The notes beneath the pieces are model-generated. The model made no database searches. It was not told the DNA's origin and saw only the letters and a program-made list of their open reading frames with translations. A DNA stretch of 42,552 nucleotides from Hyphomicrobiales bacterium (GTDB lineage Bacteria > Pseudomonadota > Alphaproteobacteria > Rhizobiales > Beijerinckiaceae). The stretch spans positions 1 through 42,552 of the forward strand of contig JAPLOV010000125.1 of the NCBI GenBank assembly GCA_026400565.1, given 5' to 3'. Below are positions 1-9,841 of the stretch, one piece after another. Position numbers and translations under genes: made by a program. How positions within the stretch are numbered: the stretch's first letter is position 1; the number at the start of each line of letters is the position of its first letter.

Positions 1-1
1 C

Positions 2-763
2 TCCAACAAGGCGCTCGAGTTTCTCAATGCCGGCTCGCTCGATTTCGGCTCGACTGCTGGCGCGGCAGCGCTGATCGCCCGCGTCAACGGCAACCCGATC
101 CGCTCGGTCTATGTCTACTCACGCCCGGAATGGACCGCGCTCGTCACGGCCGCCAAGAGCGGGATCAAGACGGTGGCCGACCTCAAGGGCAAGCGTGTCG
201 CAGTCACCCGCGGCACCGATCCGCACATCTTCCTTGTCCGGGCCCTGGCCGAAGCGAAGCTGACCGAGCGCGATGTCCGCCTCGTCCTGCTCCAGCACCA
301 GGACGGGCGGCTCGCGCTTGAACGTGGCGACGTCGATGCCTGGGCCGGCCTCGACCCTCTGATGGCCGCCGCGGAAATCGAAACCGGCGCTGTCCTTTTC
401 CACCGCAAGGCCGCCGACAACACCTGGGGCATCCTCAACGTGCGCGAGGAGTTTGCCGAGAAGAACCCTGCACTCGTCCGCGCCGTGCTGAAGGCCTATG
501 AAGAGGCCCGCAAGTGGTCCATCGAGAACCCGGCAGAATTGACGCGGCTTCTGGTCAACGTCACCAAGCTGCCCGAGCCGGTCGTCGCCCGCCAGCTCCA
601 GCGCACCGAACTGACCCATGGTCCGATCGGCAGCGCCCAGATCGAAACCATCGTCGCCGCCGGCGAGGCCCTGAAGCAGGCAGGCATTCTGCCGGCAACC
701 ACCGATATCCAGTCGGCCGTTGATGGCCTGCTGGACCGCCGCTTCACGGCCGCCTCGAACTGA
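2..763 (+). CDS. ABC transporter substrate-binding protein, sulfonate/nitrate/taurine type (5' partial)
   Basis: The frame is open from base 2 and ends at TGA 761-763, giving 253 visible residues; the signal peptide and first lobe lie outside the window. The visible part carries the pattern of the periplasmic SsuA/TauA/NrtA proteins: a GSTAGAAAL segment near the start (substrate loop), a VYVYSRPEW strand, the VADLKGKRVAVTRGTDPH segment typical of the second lobe, and an AWAGLDPL segment. The protein would bind an organic sulfur or similar small anion in the periplasm and pass it to the permease encoded next. A GTG at 173 is a possible start only if the upstream frame is ignored; the coding sense before it shows the gene is longer. 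The permease and ATPase genes follow on the same strand, so this is an operon. The substrate cannot be fixed from sequence alone, and no SsuD-type monooxygenase is in view. Confidence 0.9.
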   Translation, partial: SNKALEFLNAGSLDFGSTAGAAALIARVNGNPIRSVYVYSRPEWTALVTAAKSGIKTVADLKGKRVAVTRGTDPHIFLVRALAEAKLTERDVRLVLLQHQDGRLALERGDVDAWAGLDPLMAAAEIETGAVLFHRKAADNTWGILNVREEFAEKNPALVRAVLKAYEEARKWSIENPAELTRLLVNVTKLPEPVVARQLQRTELTHGPIGSAQIETIVAAGEALKQAGILPATTDIQSAVDGLLDRRFTAASN

Positions 764-784
764 CGATCCGGAAGCAGCCCTATC

Positions 785-1666
785 ATGACCTTGCCCGCCA
801 GCACGACGCAGGCAGGCGCGCCACCTGCCGAAAGGCTGGACGCGCCGGCATCCCCAACCCTTGCGGCCGGCACAATGCCGGTCCCGGCACCTGCCCGGCG
901 CTGGGGAACGGGCGGGATTGTTGGCTTTATGCTGCCGTTCGCGCTGGCACTGGTCTGGGAAGCGTCGGTTCGGCTCGGCTTCAGCAATGGCAGGCTGATG
1001 CCGCCGCCCTCGCGCATCGGGGCCACCTTGTGGGACCTTGCGCAAACCGGCGAACTCGCCTCGCACGCAGGCGCAACACTCTGGCGGGTTGCGGCCGGGT
1101 TTGGGCTCGGGGCCGCCGCCGGCACCGTGCTCGGAGCCGTCTCGGGGGCAAGCCCGGTGATGCGCCGGATCATGGACCCGACACTTCAGGCTCTCAGGGC
1201 CATTCCCTCGATCGCCTGGGTGCCGCTGTTCATCCTCTGGCTCGGCATCTTCGAGGCCTCAAAGGTGGCGCTGATCGCGGTGGGCGTGTTCTTCCCCGTC
1301 TATCTCGGCGTGGCAGCGGCACTGTCGGGCGTGGATCGCAAGATCATCGAGGTCGGGCGCGTCTTCCGGCTCTCGCGCCTCCAGATGATCAGGCGCGTGA
1401 CGCTGCCAGCGATCCTGCCGGCCTGGATCACCGCCCTGCGCACCGGCCTCGGCCTCGGCTTCATGTTCGTTGTCGCCGCCGAGTTCATGGGCGCGAGCGA
1501 AGGCCTCGGCTATCTGCTCGTGGACGGCCAGCAACTGGGCCGCCCCGACCGCATTCTCGCCGCCATCATCGCCTTTGCCGTGCTCGGCAAGATCGCGGAT
1601 GGCCTTCTCGTTGTCGTCACGCGCCCCCTGCTCACCTGGCAGGATGTCGGCCGCGACAGGCTCTAG
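785..1666 (+). CDS. ABC transporter permease, SsuC/TauC/NrtB family
   Basis: A 293-residue inner-membrane permease. After an alanine/proline-rich N-terminal stretch of about 43 residues, longer than usual for the family, hydrophobic segments are visible near 46-63, 100-120, 142-160, 161-181, 215-235 and 255-278. The cytoplasmic coupling loop (EAA-type) lies near residues 188-212, with GRVFRLSRLQMIRRVTLPAILP, a sequence typical of SsuC-like permeases. It would form the membrane channel of the importer with the upstream binding protein and the downstream ATPase. The start ATG is 21 bases after the previous stop; the next gene begins 11 bases after this one ends, supporting cotranscription. The family is clear; the substrate (aliphatic sulfonate, taurine or nitrate) is inferred only from family membership. 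Confidence 0.93.
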   Translation: MTLPASTTQAGAPPAERLDAPASPTLAAGTMPVPAPARRWGTGGIVGFMLPFALALVWEASVRLGFSNGRLMPPPSRIGATLWDLAQTGELASHAGATLWRVAAGFGLGAAAGTVLGAVSGASPVMRRIMDPTLQALRAIPSIAWVPLFILWLGIFEASKVALIAVGVFFPVYLGVAAALSGVDRKIIEVGRVFRLSRLQMIRRVTLPAILPAWITALRTGLGLGFMFVVAAEFMGASEGLGYLLVDGQQLGRPDRILAAIIAFAVLGKIADGLLVVVTRPLLTWQDVGRDRL

Positions 1667-1677
1667 GCTCACCTCCC

Positions 1678-2460
<783 letters not shown>

Positions 2461-2564
2461 AGGCCGGAGCGCGCTCGTCATGTCTGTGCCGTGCCAGGCC
2501 TTGCCAGCGGAATCAAATTGAGTGATTTCTCGTCTAACGACATCTTTTTACAAGGAAAACAGCT

Positions 2565-3077
2565 ATGGATGCGGCGACACTGAGGGCACTGCAGGCCCCG
2601 ATAAAGGACAGCTACCGCTCGGCTCCCGGGGCCGCCGTCATCACCTTGAAGGCACAAGGCGAGATCGACGAGAGCAAGATCGCCTGCAAGCTGGAAACCG
2701 GCCGCGCCATCATGGAAGCGGGCCTGCATCCAGCCAGCGGCGGCAGCGGCGCGGAACTGTGCTCAGGCGACATGCTGCTGGAAGCGCTCGTCGCTTGTGC
2801 CGGCGTAACGCTGAAGGCCGTGGCGACAGCGCTTGAGATCAACCTCACCAAAGGCACGGTTCGGGCCGAGGGCGACCTTGATTTCCGCGGCACGCTTGGA
2901 GTGGCCAAGGATGCGCCCGTCGGTTTCAGCGCCATTCGCCTGACCTTTGACGTCGTCAGCGATGCGCCGCAGGACAAGCTCGACACGCTGCTGAAGCTCA
3001 CCGAGCGCTACTGCGTGGTCTTCCAGTCGCTCAATGTCCGGCCGGCCCTGACCGCAACCCTGACGAACGGCGCCTGA
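2565..3077 (+). CDS. OsmC family protein
   Basis: A 170-residue OsmC/Ohr-superfamily protein. The family's helix with a reactive cysteine is seen in LVACAGVTLKAVA (C78), and the second conserved cysteine in the C-terminal ERYCVVFQSL segment (about C152); two further cysteines at 41 and 66 are less typical. Members reduce organic hydroperoxides through such a cysteine pair, although subfamilies differ and some have unknown substrates. The ATG is preceded by AAGGAAA at 2552-2558, a good ribosome site at suitable spacing. The gene follows the ABC importer operon after 104 bases on the same strand, and may have its own promoter. No MarR-type OhrR regulator is adjacent, so calling it Ohr specifically is not justified. 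Confidence 0.88.
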   Translation: MDAATLRALQAPIKDSYRSAPGAAVITLKAQGEIDESKIACKLETGRAIMEAGLHPASGGSGAELCSGDMLLEALVACAGVTLKAVATALEINLTKGTVRAEGDLDFRGTLGVAKDAPVGFSAIRLTFDVVSDAPQDKLDTLLKLTERYCVVFQSLNVRPALTATLTNGA

Positions 3078-3110
3078 CGCGGCGAGGGCGGCGGCACGGC
3101 CCGGCGGCCT

Positions 3111-4289
3111 CTACTCCGCAGCGCGCAGGCGTGGTGGCGGAGCCAGAACCTCGCCCTGAACCGGCTGATCCTCGAACTCCAGCGCCTCGATCCGTTCGCC
3201 GCGCTTCAGGATCTTGTCCGACGAGGTGCGGATCTGCGAGACATCGTCGCTGGCCTGGCGGAAGTGCGTGTCGAGTTTCTCGACGCGCTCGCTCAGGCGG
3301 CGCACATCATCGAGCAGCTTCGCCACCTCGGTCTGGATGACGCGTGCTTCGTCGCGCATGCGGGCATCGCGCACCAGCGACTGCATCACCTGGATGGCCA
3401 ACGCCAGCAGCGACGGTGACACGATGACCACCCGGGCGCGGTGCGAGCGCTGCACCAGATCCTCGAAATGCTCGTGCAAGTCGGCATGAATCGCCTCAGA
3501 CGGCACGAACATCAGGGCCATGTCCTGTGTTTCTTCCGCCGCGACATATTTGTCGGCGATATCCTTGATGTGGCTGCCCATGTCGGCGCGCACCCGCGCT
3601 GCGGCCTGCTTGCGCTGTTCCTCGGTGTCCGCAGCACGATAGGCGGTGAAGCCCTCCAGCGGGAACTTGGCATCGATCACCAGCTTGCGCGTGTCACCCG
3701 GCAGCGAGATCACACAATCAGGCCGTGTGCGGTTGGAGAGGGTGACCTGGAAATCATAGGCGGAGGCCGGCAGGCCGTCGCGCACGATCGCCTCCATGCG
3801 GCCTTGCCCATAGGCGCCGCGTGCCTGCTTGTTGGAGAGAACATCCTTCAGCGACACCATCTCACTGGTCAGGTCGGTCAGGTTCTTCTGGGCGCTGTCA
3901 ATCACTGCAAGGCGCTCATTGAGCTTCTGCAGCGATTCGGTGGTGTTCCTACCGCTGGCTTCGAGCCCCTGCCCCAGATGGCTGCGCAGACCATCCAGTC
4001 GCTCGGCCACGAGCCGCGTCATGTCCGATTGCCGCGAGCCGAAAATCTCGGCCATGGTCTGCATGCGGCTGGTCAACTCGGCCTGAAGCCGGTTCATCTC
4101 GGCCACCTTGTCGTCCATCTCGCGGGCACGTTCCGTGGCAGATGCAGCCTCCAGCGTCCGCTCGAAGCTGGAGCGCCTGAGGCTTAGCACCATCCAGACC
4201 AGCAGGACCACGACCGCCAGCCCGAAGCCGAAGGCCGCCTGAATGGCGCTGACCTGATAATCGCCGACCGTGAGCACAATTCCCTGCAT
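3111..4289 (-). CDS. rmuC: DNA recombination protein RmuC homolog
   Basis: A 392-residue RmuC-family protein. An N-terminal membrane anchor is visible at about residues 17-38 (AAFGFGLAVVVLLVWMVLSL), followed by a long charged, heptad-like coiled coil to about 150 and then the conserved nuclease-like core with RPDCVISLPG, LVIDAKFPLEGF and ALMFVPSEAIHADLHEH. The core belongs to the PD-(D/E)xK-like group; the D-x-K of VIDAKFPL is visible. RmuC in E. coli limits inversion at short inverted repeats. The gene is read away from def and ends 34 bases from the OsmC stop, converging with it. The start ATG places the anchor at the N-terminus as expected. Confidence 0.95.
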   Translation of the reverse strand: MQGIVLTVGDYQVSAIQAAFGFGLAVVVLLVWMVLSLRRSSFERTLEAASATERAREMDDKVAEMNRLQAELTSRMQTMAEIFGSRQSDMTRLVAERLDGLRSHLGQGLEASGRNTTESLQKLNERLAVIDSAQKNLTDLTSEMVSLKDVLSNKQARGAYGQGRMEAIVRDGLPASAYDFQVTLSNRTRPDCVISLPGDTRKLVIDAKFPLEGFTAYRAADTEEQRKQAAARVRADMGSHIKDIADKYVAAEETQDMALMFVPSEAIHADLHEHFEDLVQRSHRARVVIVSPSLLALAIQVMQSLVRDARMRDEARVIQTEVAKLLDDVRRLSERVEKLDTHFRQASDDVSQIRTSSDKILKRGERIEALEFEDQPVQGEVLAPPPRLRAAE

Positions 4290-4342
4290 ACTGACAGCAT
4301 AACCCAGATTCGCCGCCCTGAACAGAACAAAAAAAGAACGAA

Positions 4343-4371
4343 TTGACCTTCTTCCCCTGACATCTTATGTG
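4343..4371 (+). promoter_or_regulatory. Putative sigma-70 promoter of def-fmt-truA
   Basis: TTGACC at 4343-4348 (5 of 6 to the -35 consensus) and TATGTG at 4366-4371 (weak -10) are separated by exactly 17 bases. Transcription would begin near 4378, leaving about 24 bases before the def ATG at 4402. The -10 overlaps the GTG at 4369, which argues against that codon being the def start. The position in the divergent rmuC/def gap also fits. Confidence 0.5.
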
Positions 4372-4401
4372 CGGGCCAGTGTTTTCTCAGGTTTCCAAGC
4401 C

Positions 4402-4923
4402 ATGGCCATCAAACCCCTCGTGATCTTGCCGGACCCACAGCTGAAGCGGGTGTCGGAACCGGTGACAACCGTGACGCCGGATATCCGCGCGCTCGCTGCT
4501 GACATGCTCGACACCATGTATGACGCGCCCGGCATCGGCCTTGCCGCCATCCAGATCGGCGTCGCCAAGCGCGTCGTCACCATTGATCTGGCCAAGCAGG
4601 ACGAGGAGCGAAGCCCCATCGTTTTTCTCAATCCTGAGATCACCTGGGAATCCGAGGAGATGGCGCTCTATGAAGAGGGCTGCCTGTCGATCCCCGAATA
4701 CTACGAGGAGGTCGAGCGCCCGGCGGTGGTCAAGGTCCGCTACATGGACCTCGACGGCAAGACCCAGGAGGTCGAGGTCGATGGCCTGATGTCGACCTGC
4801 ATCCAGCACGAGATCGACCATCTTGATGGCGTCCTGTTCATCGACCACCTGTCGAAGCTCAAGCGTGACCGCTGCATCAAGAAATTCGCCAAGCAGGCGA
4901 AGGAACGCGAGCGTGGCGCATGA
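4402..4923 (+). CDS. def: Peptide deformylase
   Basis: A 173-residue metalloenzyme that removes the formyl group from the N-terminal methionine of new proteins at the ribosome. All three family motifs are present: GIGLAAIQ (44-51), EGCLS (92-96, metal ligand C94) and QHEIDHLDG (135-143, ligands H136 and H140, catalytic E137). The start is set at ATG 4402 ([12 protein letters not shown]), which matches the usual N-terminus; an in-frame GTG at 4369 would add 11 residues but falls within the likely promoter -10. The stop overlaps the fmt start by 4 bases (ATGA), so the two enzymes that add and remove formyl groups are translationally coupled. Confidence 0.98.
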   Translation: MAIKPLVILPDPQLKRVSEPVTTVTPDIRALAADMLDTMYDAPGIGLAAIQIGVAKRVVTIDLAKQDEERSPIVFLNPEITWESEEMALYEEGCLSIPEYYEEVERPAVVKVRYMDLDGKTQEVEVDGLMSTCIQHEIDHLDGVLFIDHLSKLKRDRCIKKFAKQAKERERGA

Positions 4924-5861
4924 GCCTGCGTCTGATCTTCATGGGCACGCCTGAATTCGCCGTGCCCACCCTGACCGAACTGCTCGGCCAGGGGCATGAG
5001 ATCGTCGCGGTCTACACGCGCCCTCCGGCGCAGGGCGGCCGTGGCCTTGATCTGCGGCCTTCGCCTGTCCAGCGCACGGCGGAGCGCTTCGGCCTGCCTG
5101 TGTTCCATCCTCGCTCCCTGCGCGGAGTGTCCGAGCAGGAGGCCTTCGCGGCTCACAAGGCGGACCTCGCCATCGTCGTGGCCTATGGCCTGATCCTGCC
5201 AAAGGCTGTCCTCGATGCCCCGGCGCTGGGTTGCGTCAACCTCCATGCCTCGCTGCTGCCACGCTGGCGGGGCGCAGCCCCCATCCAGCGCGCCGTCATG
5301 GCCGGCGATGCGCGCTCCGGGGTCAGCGTCATGCGCATGGAAGAAGGGCTGGACACCGGCCCGGTCAGCATGGTCGAGACCGTCGACATCAGCCCTGCCA
5401 TGACCGCAGGAGAGCTGCATGATCGCCTCGCCGCGCTCGGTGCCGATCTGATGGCGCGCGCCGTCGCGGCCATGGCCCGCGGGTCGTTGCAGTGCGCCCC
5501 GCAGCCCGAGCAGGGCGTGTCATATGCCGCGAAGCTGACCAATGACGACAGCCGCATTGATTGGCACAGCGGCAACATCGCGCTGCACAATCAGATCAGG
5601 GGTCTTTCGCCCTTCCCCGGCGCCTTCGCCGATGTCGATCTCGGCAAGGGCCCCGAGCGGTTGAAAATCCTGCGCGCCGAAGCTGCAGAGGGCTCCGGCA
5701 AGCCAGGAACCCTGCTCGACGATGCCGGCCTCGTCGCCTGCGGAAGCGGCGCTCTCCGGCTGCTGCAGGTCCAGCGCGCCGGCAAGTCCGCCATGCCGGC
5801 CGATGCCTTCCTGCGCGGCGCGAGGATCGGTCGCGGCGCGGTGCTCGCCGCCCGTTCGTGA
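4920..5861 (+). CDS. fmt: Methionyl-tRNA formyltransferase
   Basis: A 313-residue enzyme that formylates initiator Met-tRNA using 10-formyltetrahydrofolate. The N-terminal Rossmann-type catalytic domain shows [10 protein letters not shown] near the start, the conserved [17 protein letters not shown] block (about residues 107-123), and [15 protein letters not shown], which carries the catalytic aspartate region. The C-terminal OB-like domain includes IDW and [11 protein letters not shown], which bind the tRNA. Length is normal. It begins inside the def stop codon (ATGA overlap) and is followed by truA after 6 bases, making a compact def-fmt-truA operon, a common arrangement in Alphaproteobacteria. 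Confidence 0.98.
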   Translation: MSLRLIFMGTPEFAVPTLTELLGQGHEIVAVYTRPPAQGGRGLDLRPSPVQRTAERFGLPVFHPRSLRGVSEQEAFAAHKADLAIVVAYGLILPKAVLDAPALGCVNLHASLLPRWRGAAPIQRAVMAGDARSGVSVMRMEEGLDTGPVSMVETVDISPAMTAGELHDRLAALGADLMARAVAAMARGSLQCAPQPEQGVSYAAKLTNDDSRIDWHSGNIALHNQIRGLSPFPGAFADVDLGKGPERLKILRAEAAEGSGKPGTLLDDAGLVACGSGALRLLQVQRAGKSAMPADAFLRGARIGRGAVLAARS

Positions 5862-5867
5862 CCTTGC

Positions 5868-6605
5868 ATGCCGCGCTACAAGCTCACCATCGAGTACGAC
5901 GGCACGCCCTATTCGGGCTGGCAGCGGCAGGACAATGCGCCCTCGGTGCAGCAGACGATCGAGGAGGCCATGGAGCGCTTCGTCGGCGCGCCCGTGCGCC
6001 TGCGGTGCGCCGGTCGCACCGATGCCGGCGTCCACGCCACCGGCCAGGTGGCGCATGTGCACATCGACAAGGATTGGCGCACCGACACCGTGCGTGATGC
6101 CACCAACGTCCATCTCCGGCCACACCCCGTCACCATCCTGTCGGCTGAGTTTGTGCCCGACACCTTCGATGCCCGCATGTCCGCGATACGGCGCCATTAC
6201 CGCTTCCGTATCCTGGACCGGAGGCCGCCGCCTGCGCTGGAAGCGATGCGGGTCTGGCATGTGCCCTACCCGCTCGATCATGCAGCAATGCACGAGGCAG
6301 CGCAGGCCTATCTCGGCGAGCATGACTACACCACCTTCCGGGCCGCCGAATGCCAGGCCAATTCGCCTGTCCGCACCATCGAACGCTTTGTGGTGATGCG
6401 CCACGGCGACGCGATCTGCATCGAGACAGAAGCGCGCTCGTTCCTGCACCATCAGGTGAGGTCCATGACCGGAGCCCTGCTCCCTGTCGGGCGCGGCAAA
6501 TGGGGCCGGCGCGACATTGCCCGGATCCTGAAGGCGGCAGACCGGGCGCTGTGCCCCGGCCTGGCGCCACCTTGCGGTCTTTATCTCACGCGCGTCGATT
6601 ATTGA
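5868..6605 (+). CDS. truA: tRNA pseudouridine(38-40) synthase TruA
   Basis: A 245-residue pseudouridine synthase that modifies positions 38-40 of the tRNA anticodon arm. The catalytic aspartate is D52 in CAGRTDAGVHA, preceded by the family's N-terminal YKLTIEYDGTPYSGWQRQ. The later segment SFLHHQVRSMTGAL is also conserved in TruA. The length is typical. The ATG lies 6 bases after the fmt stop, so this is the last gene of the def-fmt-truA operon. It runs convergently toward dapE, with 133 bases between the stops. Confidence 0.98.
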   Translation: MPRYKLTIEYDGTPYSGWQRQDNAPSVQQTIEEAMERFVGAPVRLRCAGRTDAGVHATGQVAHVHIDKDWRTDTVRDATNVHLRPHPVTILSAEFVPDTFDARMSAIRRHYRFRILDRRPPPALEAMRVWHVPYPLDHAAMHEAAQAYLGEHDYTTFRAAECQANSPVRTIERFVVMRHGDAICIETEARSFLHHQVRSMTGALLPVGRGKWGRRDIARILKAADRALCPGLAPPCGLYLTRVDY

Positions 6606-6672
6606 TCGGTGGCCGCAAGGACCGGGGCAAAGGCCAGACTGATCAGGCGCGCCCGATCGGGGACAAGCCAGC

Positions 6673-6690
6673 CCGCCGCAGTCTCGGCGG
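6673..6690. terminator. Small GC-rich hairpin between convergent truA and dapE
   Basis: CCGCCG at 6673-6678 and CGGCGG at 6685-6690 form a perfect 6-bp stem around a 6-base loop. It lies in the 133-base gap between convergent stops, where a bidirectional terminator is expected. There is no T-run on either strand, so intrinsic termination is only a possibility; chance pairing in GC-rich DNA is the alternative. Confidence 0.25.
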
Positions 6691-6738
6691 CAGGTATGGG
6701 TTCAGTTCGTCATCGGCGCAGGCATGCTGCCAGGCAGG

Positions 6739-7911
6739 TTACTGACGCCCGAAATACTGCCCCAGAACGCGCCTTGTGATCCGGCAGACGCCCTCGATAT
6801 CGGCGGTGGCGACGCTCTCGTCGACCTGATGCATGGTCTTTCCGACCGTGCCGAACTCGACCACTGGGCAGTAGTTCTTGATGAAGCGGGCGTCCGATGT
6901 GCCGCCTGTCGTCGAGAGTTTCGGAACCAGCCCGGTCTCGGCCTTGACCGCATCACTGACCATCGACACGAACGGACCGGGCTCGGTCACGAAGGAGACC
7001 GCGTTGGTCTTGCCGAACTCCGCTTCGTAGTGGCCTGCAATGCTTGCCGAAGCCAGCCGGCGGCGCAGTTCCGCCTCCAGCGTTTCGGGACTCCAGGTGT
7101 CGTTGAAGCGCACGTTCAGCGAGGCACGCGCCTCGTTCGGCACCACGTTTGGTGACGGGTTGCCCACATCAACTGTGGTGATCTCCAGCGTCGAGGGGCC
7201 GAAATAGGCGGTTCCGGAATCAAGAGGACTGGCCTCGACTGCCGCCAGAAGCCGAACAAGGGCGCGGATCGGATTGGTGGTATGCTCGGGATAGGCGACG
7301 TGGCCCTGCCGGCCCTTGACCAGAAGCCGACAGGTCAGCGAGCCGCGCCGCCCGATCTTGATCATGTCGCCGAGGCGTTCGGGGTTGGTCGGCTCGCCGA
7401 GCAGGCAATGGTCGAAGCGCTCGCCGCGGGCATGCGCCCATTCGAGCAGCTTGACGGTGCCGTTGACCGCCGGACCCTCCTCGTCTCCGGTGACCAGAAA
7501 CGCGATCGAGCCGGGAAAATCGGGATTGTCGCGCACGAACTGGATCGCCGCTGCGGTCATCCCGGCCAGCCCGCCTTTCATGTCGCAGGCCCCGCGCCCG
7601 TGCAGCACGCCGTCGATGATCGCGCCGGAAAACGGATCGCCGGCCCAGCGCGCAGTGTCGCCCGGCGGCACCACATCGGTGTGGCCGGCAATCACGAACA
7701 CCGGGCTGGCGCTGCCGAAGCGGGCATAGAGATTGTGGACATCCGGATAGCCCGGCTCGCTGAACACCGGACAATGTACCGTGAAGCCGGCAGCCGCCAG
7801 TTCTGTCGCCAGCAGCGCGAGCGCACGCCCTTCATGGGGCGTAACAGACGGGCAGCGCACGAGCGCCTGCGCCAGCGCGACGGGATCAGCCCCCACGAGC
7901 GGTGTCAGCAT
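6739..7911 (-). CDS. dapE: Succinyl-diaminopimelate desuccinylase
   Basis: A 390-residue zinc amidohydrolase of the M20 family that converts N-succinyl-L,L-diaminopimelate to L,L-diaminopimelate for lysine and peptidoglycan. Visible metal and catalytic residues: H77 and D79 in AGHTDVVPPG, D110 in GRGACDMKGG, and E144/E145 in GDEEGPAVNG; GEPTN and a C-terminal GKTMHQVDE with the last histidine ligand follow. The frame extends 18 residues further upstream into dapD, but ATG 7911 (MLTPLVGADP) lies just 4 bases after the dapD stop and gives the normal length. dapD and dapE act at consecutive stages on succinylated intermediates and form an operon. Confidence 0.97.
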   Translation of the reverse strand: MLTPLVGADPVALAQALVRCPSVTPHEGRALALLATELAAAGFTVHCPVFSEPGYPDVHNLYARFGSASPVFVIAGHTDVVPPGDTARWAGDPFSGAIIDGVLHGRGACDMKGGLAGMTAAAIQFVRDNPDFPGSIAFLVTGDEEGPAVNGTVKLLEWAHARGERFDHCLLGEPTNPERLGDMIKIGRRGSLTCRLLVKGRQGHVAYPEHTTNPIRALVRLLAAVEASPLDSGTAYFGPSTLEITTVDVGNPSPNVVPNEARASLNVRFNDTWSPETLEAELRRRLASASIAGHYEAEFGKTNAVSFVTEPGPFVSMVSDAVKAETGLVPKLSTTGGTSDARFIKNYCPVVEFGTVGKTMHQVDESVATADIEGVCRITRRVLGQYFGRQ

Positions 7912-7915
7912 GGCA

Positions 7916-8794
7916 TCAGTCGCGCAGCAGGTCGTTGATCGCTGTTTTGGAGCGCGTCTGCGCATCCACGGTCTTGACGATCACGGCGCAATACAGCGAC
8001 GGGCCGGGCGTGCCGTCGGGCAGCGGCTTGCCCGGCAGGGAGCCGGAGACCACAACTGAATAGGGCGGCACCTTGCCGATGTGAACCGCGCCGGTGCTGC
8101 GGTCGATGATCTTTGTTGAGGCGCTGATGAACACGCCCATAGAGATGACCGATCCCTCACCCACGATGACACCCTCGACCACCTCGGAGCGGGCGCCGAC
8201 AAAGCAGTTGTCCTCGATGATGGTCGGGTTGGCCTGAAGCGGCTCAAGCACGCCGCCGATGCCGACCCCGCCGGAGAGGTGGACGTTCTTGCCGATCTGC
8301 GCGCAGGAACCGACCGTGGCCCAGGTGTCGACCATCGTGCCCTCGTCGACGCGGGCGCCGACATTCACGAAGGACGGCATCAGCACCACATTGCGGGCAA
8401 TGAAGGCCGAGTGGCGGACGACCGCGCCGGGCACCATGCGGAAGCCCGCCTCCCGGAAACGGTTGGCACCCCAGCCGTGGGTCTTGGTCTGCACCTTGTC
8501 CCAGCCATAGACCGGGCTGTCCGCAGAACCCGCGTTGTCGCTGTCGAACGGCATCACGGCATTGTCGTTGAGCCGGAAGGACAGCAGCACGGCCTTCTTC
8601 AGCCATTGATGCGTGACCCAGGCCCCGTCAATCTTCTCTGAAACGCGCAAGGCACCTGTGTCGAGCAAGCCGAGTGCCTCCGTGACGGCGTCCCGGACGC
8701 GGCCCGATGTGGCGGGGCTTACGCTGGCCCGATCATCCCAGGCAGCCTCGATGCTGCGGGCGAGATCGTTGGTGTTTGCCGTATGCTGGCTCAT
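7916..8794 (-). CDS. dapD: 2,3,4,5-tetrahydropyridine-2,6-dicarboxylate N-succinyltransferase
   Basis: A 292-residue DapD that transfers succinyl from succinyl-CoA to tetrahydrodipicolinate, the committing step of the succinylase branch of lysine synthesis. The N-terminal helical domain is followed by a left-handed beta-helix region from about residue 115, visible as hexapeptide-like repeats ([21 protein letters not shown], then IVEDN- and VGEGSVISM-type turns), with [14 protein letters not shown], a DapD hallmark, near 180. Length is slightly above the common 275-285. It is the first gene of dapD-dapE on the minus strand. The 216 bases upstream, shared with the plus-strand diguanylate cyclase gene, must hold its promoter; TTGACT is present at 8860-8865 on the minus strand but its -10 is poor. 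Confidence 0.97.
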   Translation of the reverse strand: MSQHTANTNDLARSIEAAWDDRASVSPATSGRVRDAVTEALGLLDTGALRVSEKIDGAWVTHQWLKKAVLLSFRLNDNAVMPFDSDNAGSADSPVYGWDKVQTKTHGWGANRFREAGFRMVPGAVVRHSAFIARNVVLMPSFVNVGARVDEGTMVDTWATVGSCAQIGKNVHLSGGVGIGGVLEPLQANPTIIEDNCFVGARSEVVEGVIVGEGSVISMGVFISASTKIIDRSTGAVHIGKVPPYSVVVSGSLPGKPLPDGTPGPSLYCAVIVKTVDAQTRSKTAINDLLRD

Positions 8795-9010
8795 GGCCGT
8801 CAGTCCCCGGGAATGTCATGCGCGAATGCTGGCGCACGAAAAGCCGATGACGCGCCCCCAGTCAAGCGCGCTGCAGGCTGCAGGCGGTGCCGCATCTCGC
8901 AAAGCCACTGCGACAACCGGCAGGATCGGTCAAATTTGAGCGAAATTGGCAAGTCAAATCGAAGCAGTTTCCGCCATCAATCGTCAGGGGTGGACTTAGA
9001 CGGGACGACC

Positions 9011-9841
9011 ATGATCAGATTTCCGGGCATGAAGGGACGGCGCGACGCCTACCGGCTGGCGCTGCTCGTCACAGCAGGCGCCGTCGTGGCGTCGGTCGCG
9101 CTCGCGCTCACAGCCCTGCATACCATGGCACCGGCGACAATGCTGCCGATCGTTCCTCACGTCGCTGCGATCACCGTCATCGCCGCAGCGGCTATCAGCG
9201 CCATCGTCGCCGGCCCGGCAAGCCTGATGCTGTGTCTCGAAATCCTGCGCGCCAACCAGCTTGGCGAGCAGATCAGGCGCGAAGCGCTCACCGATCCTTT
9301 GACCGGACTGCTGAACCGCGCTGCCCTGCTTGACCGATTGAAGGAAGCGACAGATGCCTGCCAGCGCGCCGGGCAGACAGGTGCGCTGCTCTACATCGAT
9401 CTCGATCACTTCAAGATGATCAACGATCAACACGGCCATGCCGGCGGCGATGCGGCGCTGCGCCATGCCGCGCGGATCATGCGCGAGATGATCGAGCCCG
9501 GCATGGTGCTCGGTCGCTTCGGCGGCGAGGAGTTCGTCGCATTCGCCCACGATTCCGGCAGGGCGGCAGCGACTGCGATGGCCATGATCCTGGCACTGCG
9601 GTCCACATCCGCCCAGCACCACGGCACCGACATCTGCGTCACCGCGAGCATCGGCATTGCAGTGATGGGAGATGCCGCCACGCCCGAAGCCCTGCTCGCC
9701 AACGCCGACCGTGCACTTTATCTCGCGAAGTCCGCGGGCCGCGACCGGGTGGTGCATCACGAGGATATCCGCGATCTCGAAGCTTCCATGCGCAGGGCTG
9801 GCAGCGCACGCCAGCATCAGGACTTGGCGGCTGCCGCCTGA
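9011..9841 (+). CDS. Membrane-anchored GGDEF diguanylate cyclase
   Basis: A 276-residue protein with two predicted membrane helices (about 14-35 and 45-70) followed directly by a GGDEF domain. The domain shows LTDPLTGLLNR (93-103), YIDLDHFKMINDQHGHAGGD (128-147) with the metal-binding aspartates, and the active-site signature GGEEF (171-175), so it should make cyclic di-GMP from GTP. The inhibitory RxxD site, expected at 162-165, reads EPGM, so product inhibition through the usual I-site is probably lost. No sensory domain beyond the two helices is visible. ATG 9011 is chosen because the upstream frame extension has no coding character and lacks the membrane-protein pattern. The gene ends against the convergent HAD nucleotidase gene. 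Confidence 0.92.
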   Translation: MIRFPGMKGRRDAYRLALLVTAGAVVASVALALTALHTMAPATMLPIVPHVAAITVIAAAAISAIVAGPASLMLCLEILRANQLGEQIRREALTDPLTGLLNRAALLDRLKEATDACQRAGQTGALLYIDLDHFKMINDQHGHAGGDAALRHAARIMREMIEPGMVLGRFGGEEFVAFAHDSGRAAATAMAMILALRSTSAQHHGTDICVTASIGIAVMGDAATPEALLANADRALYLAKSAGRDRVVHHEDIRDLEASMRRAGSARQHQDLAAAA

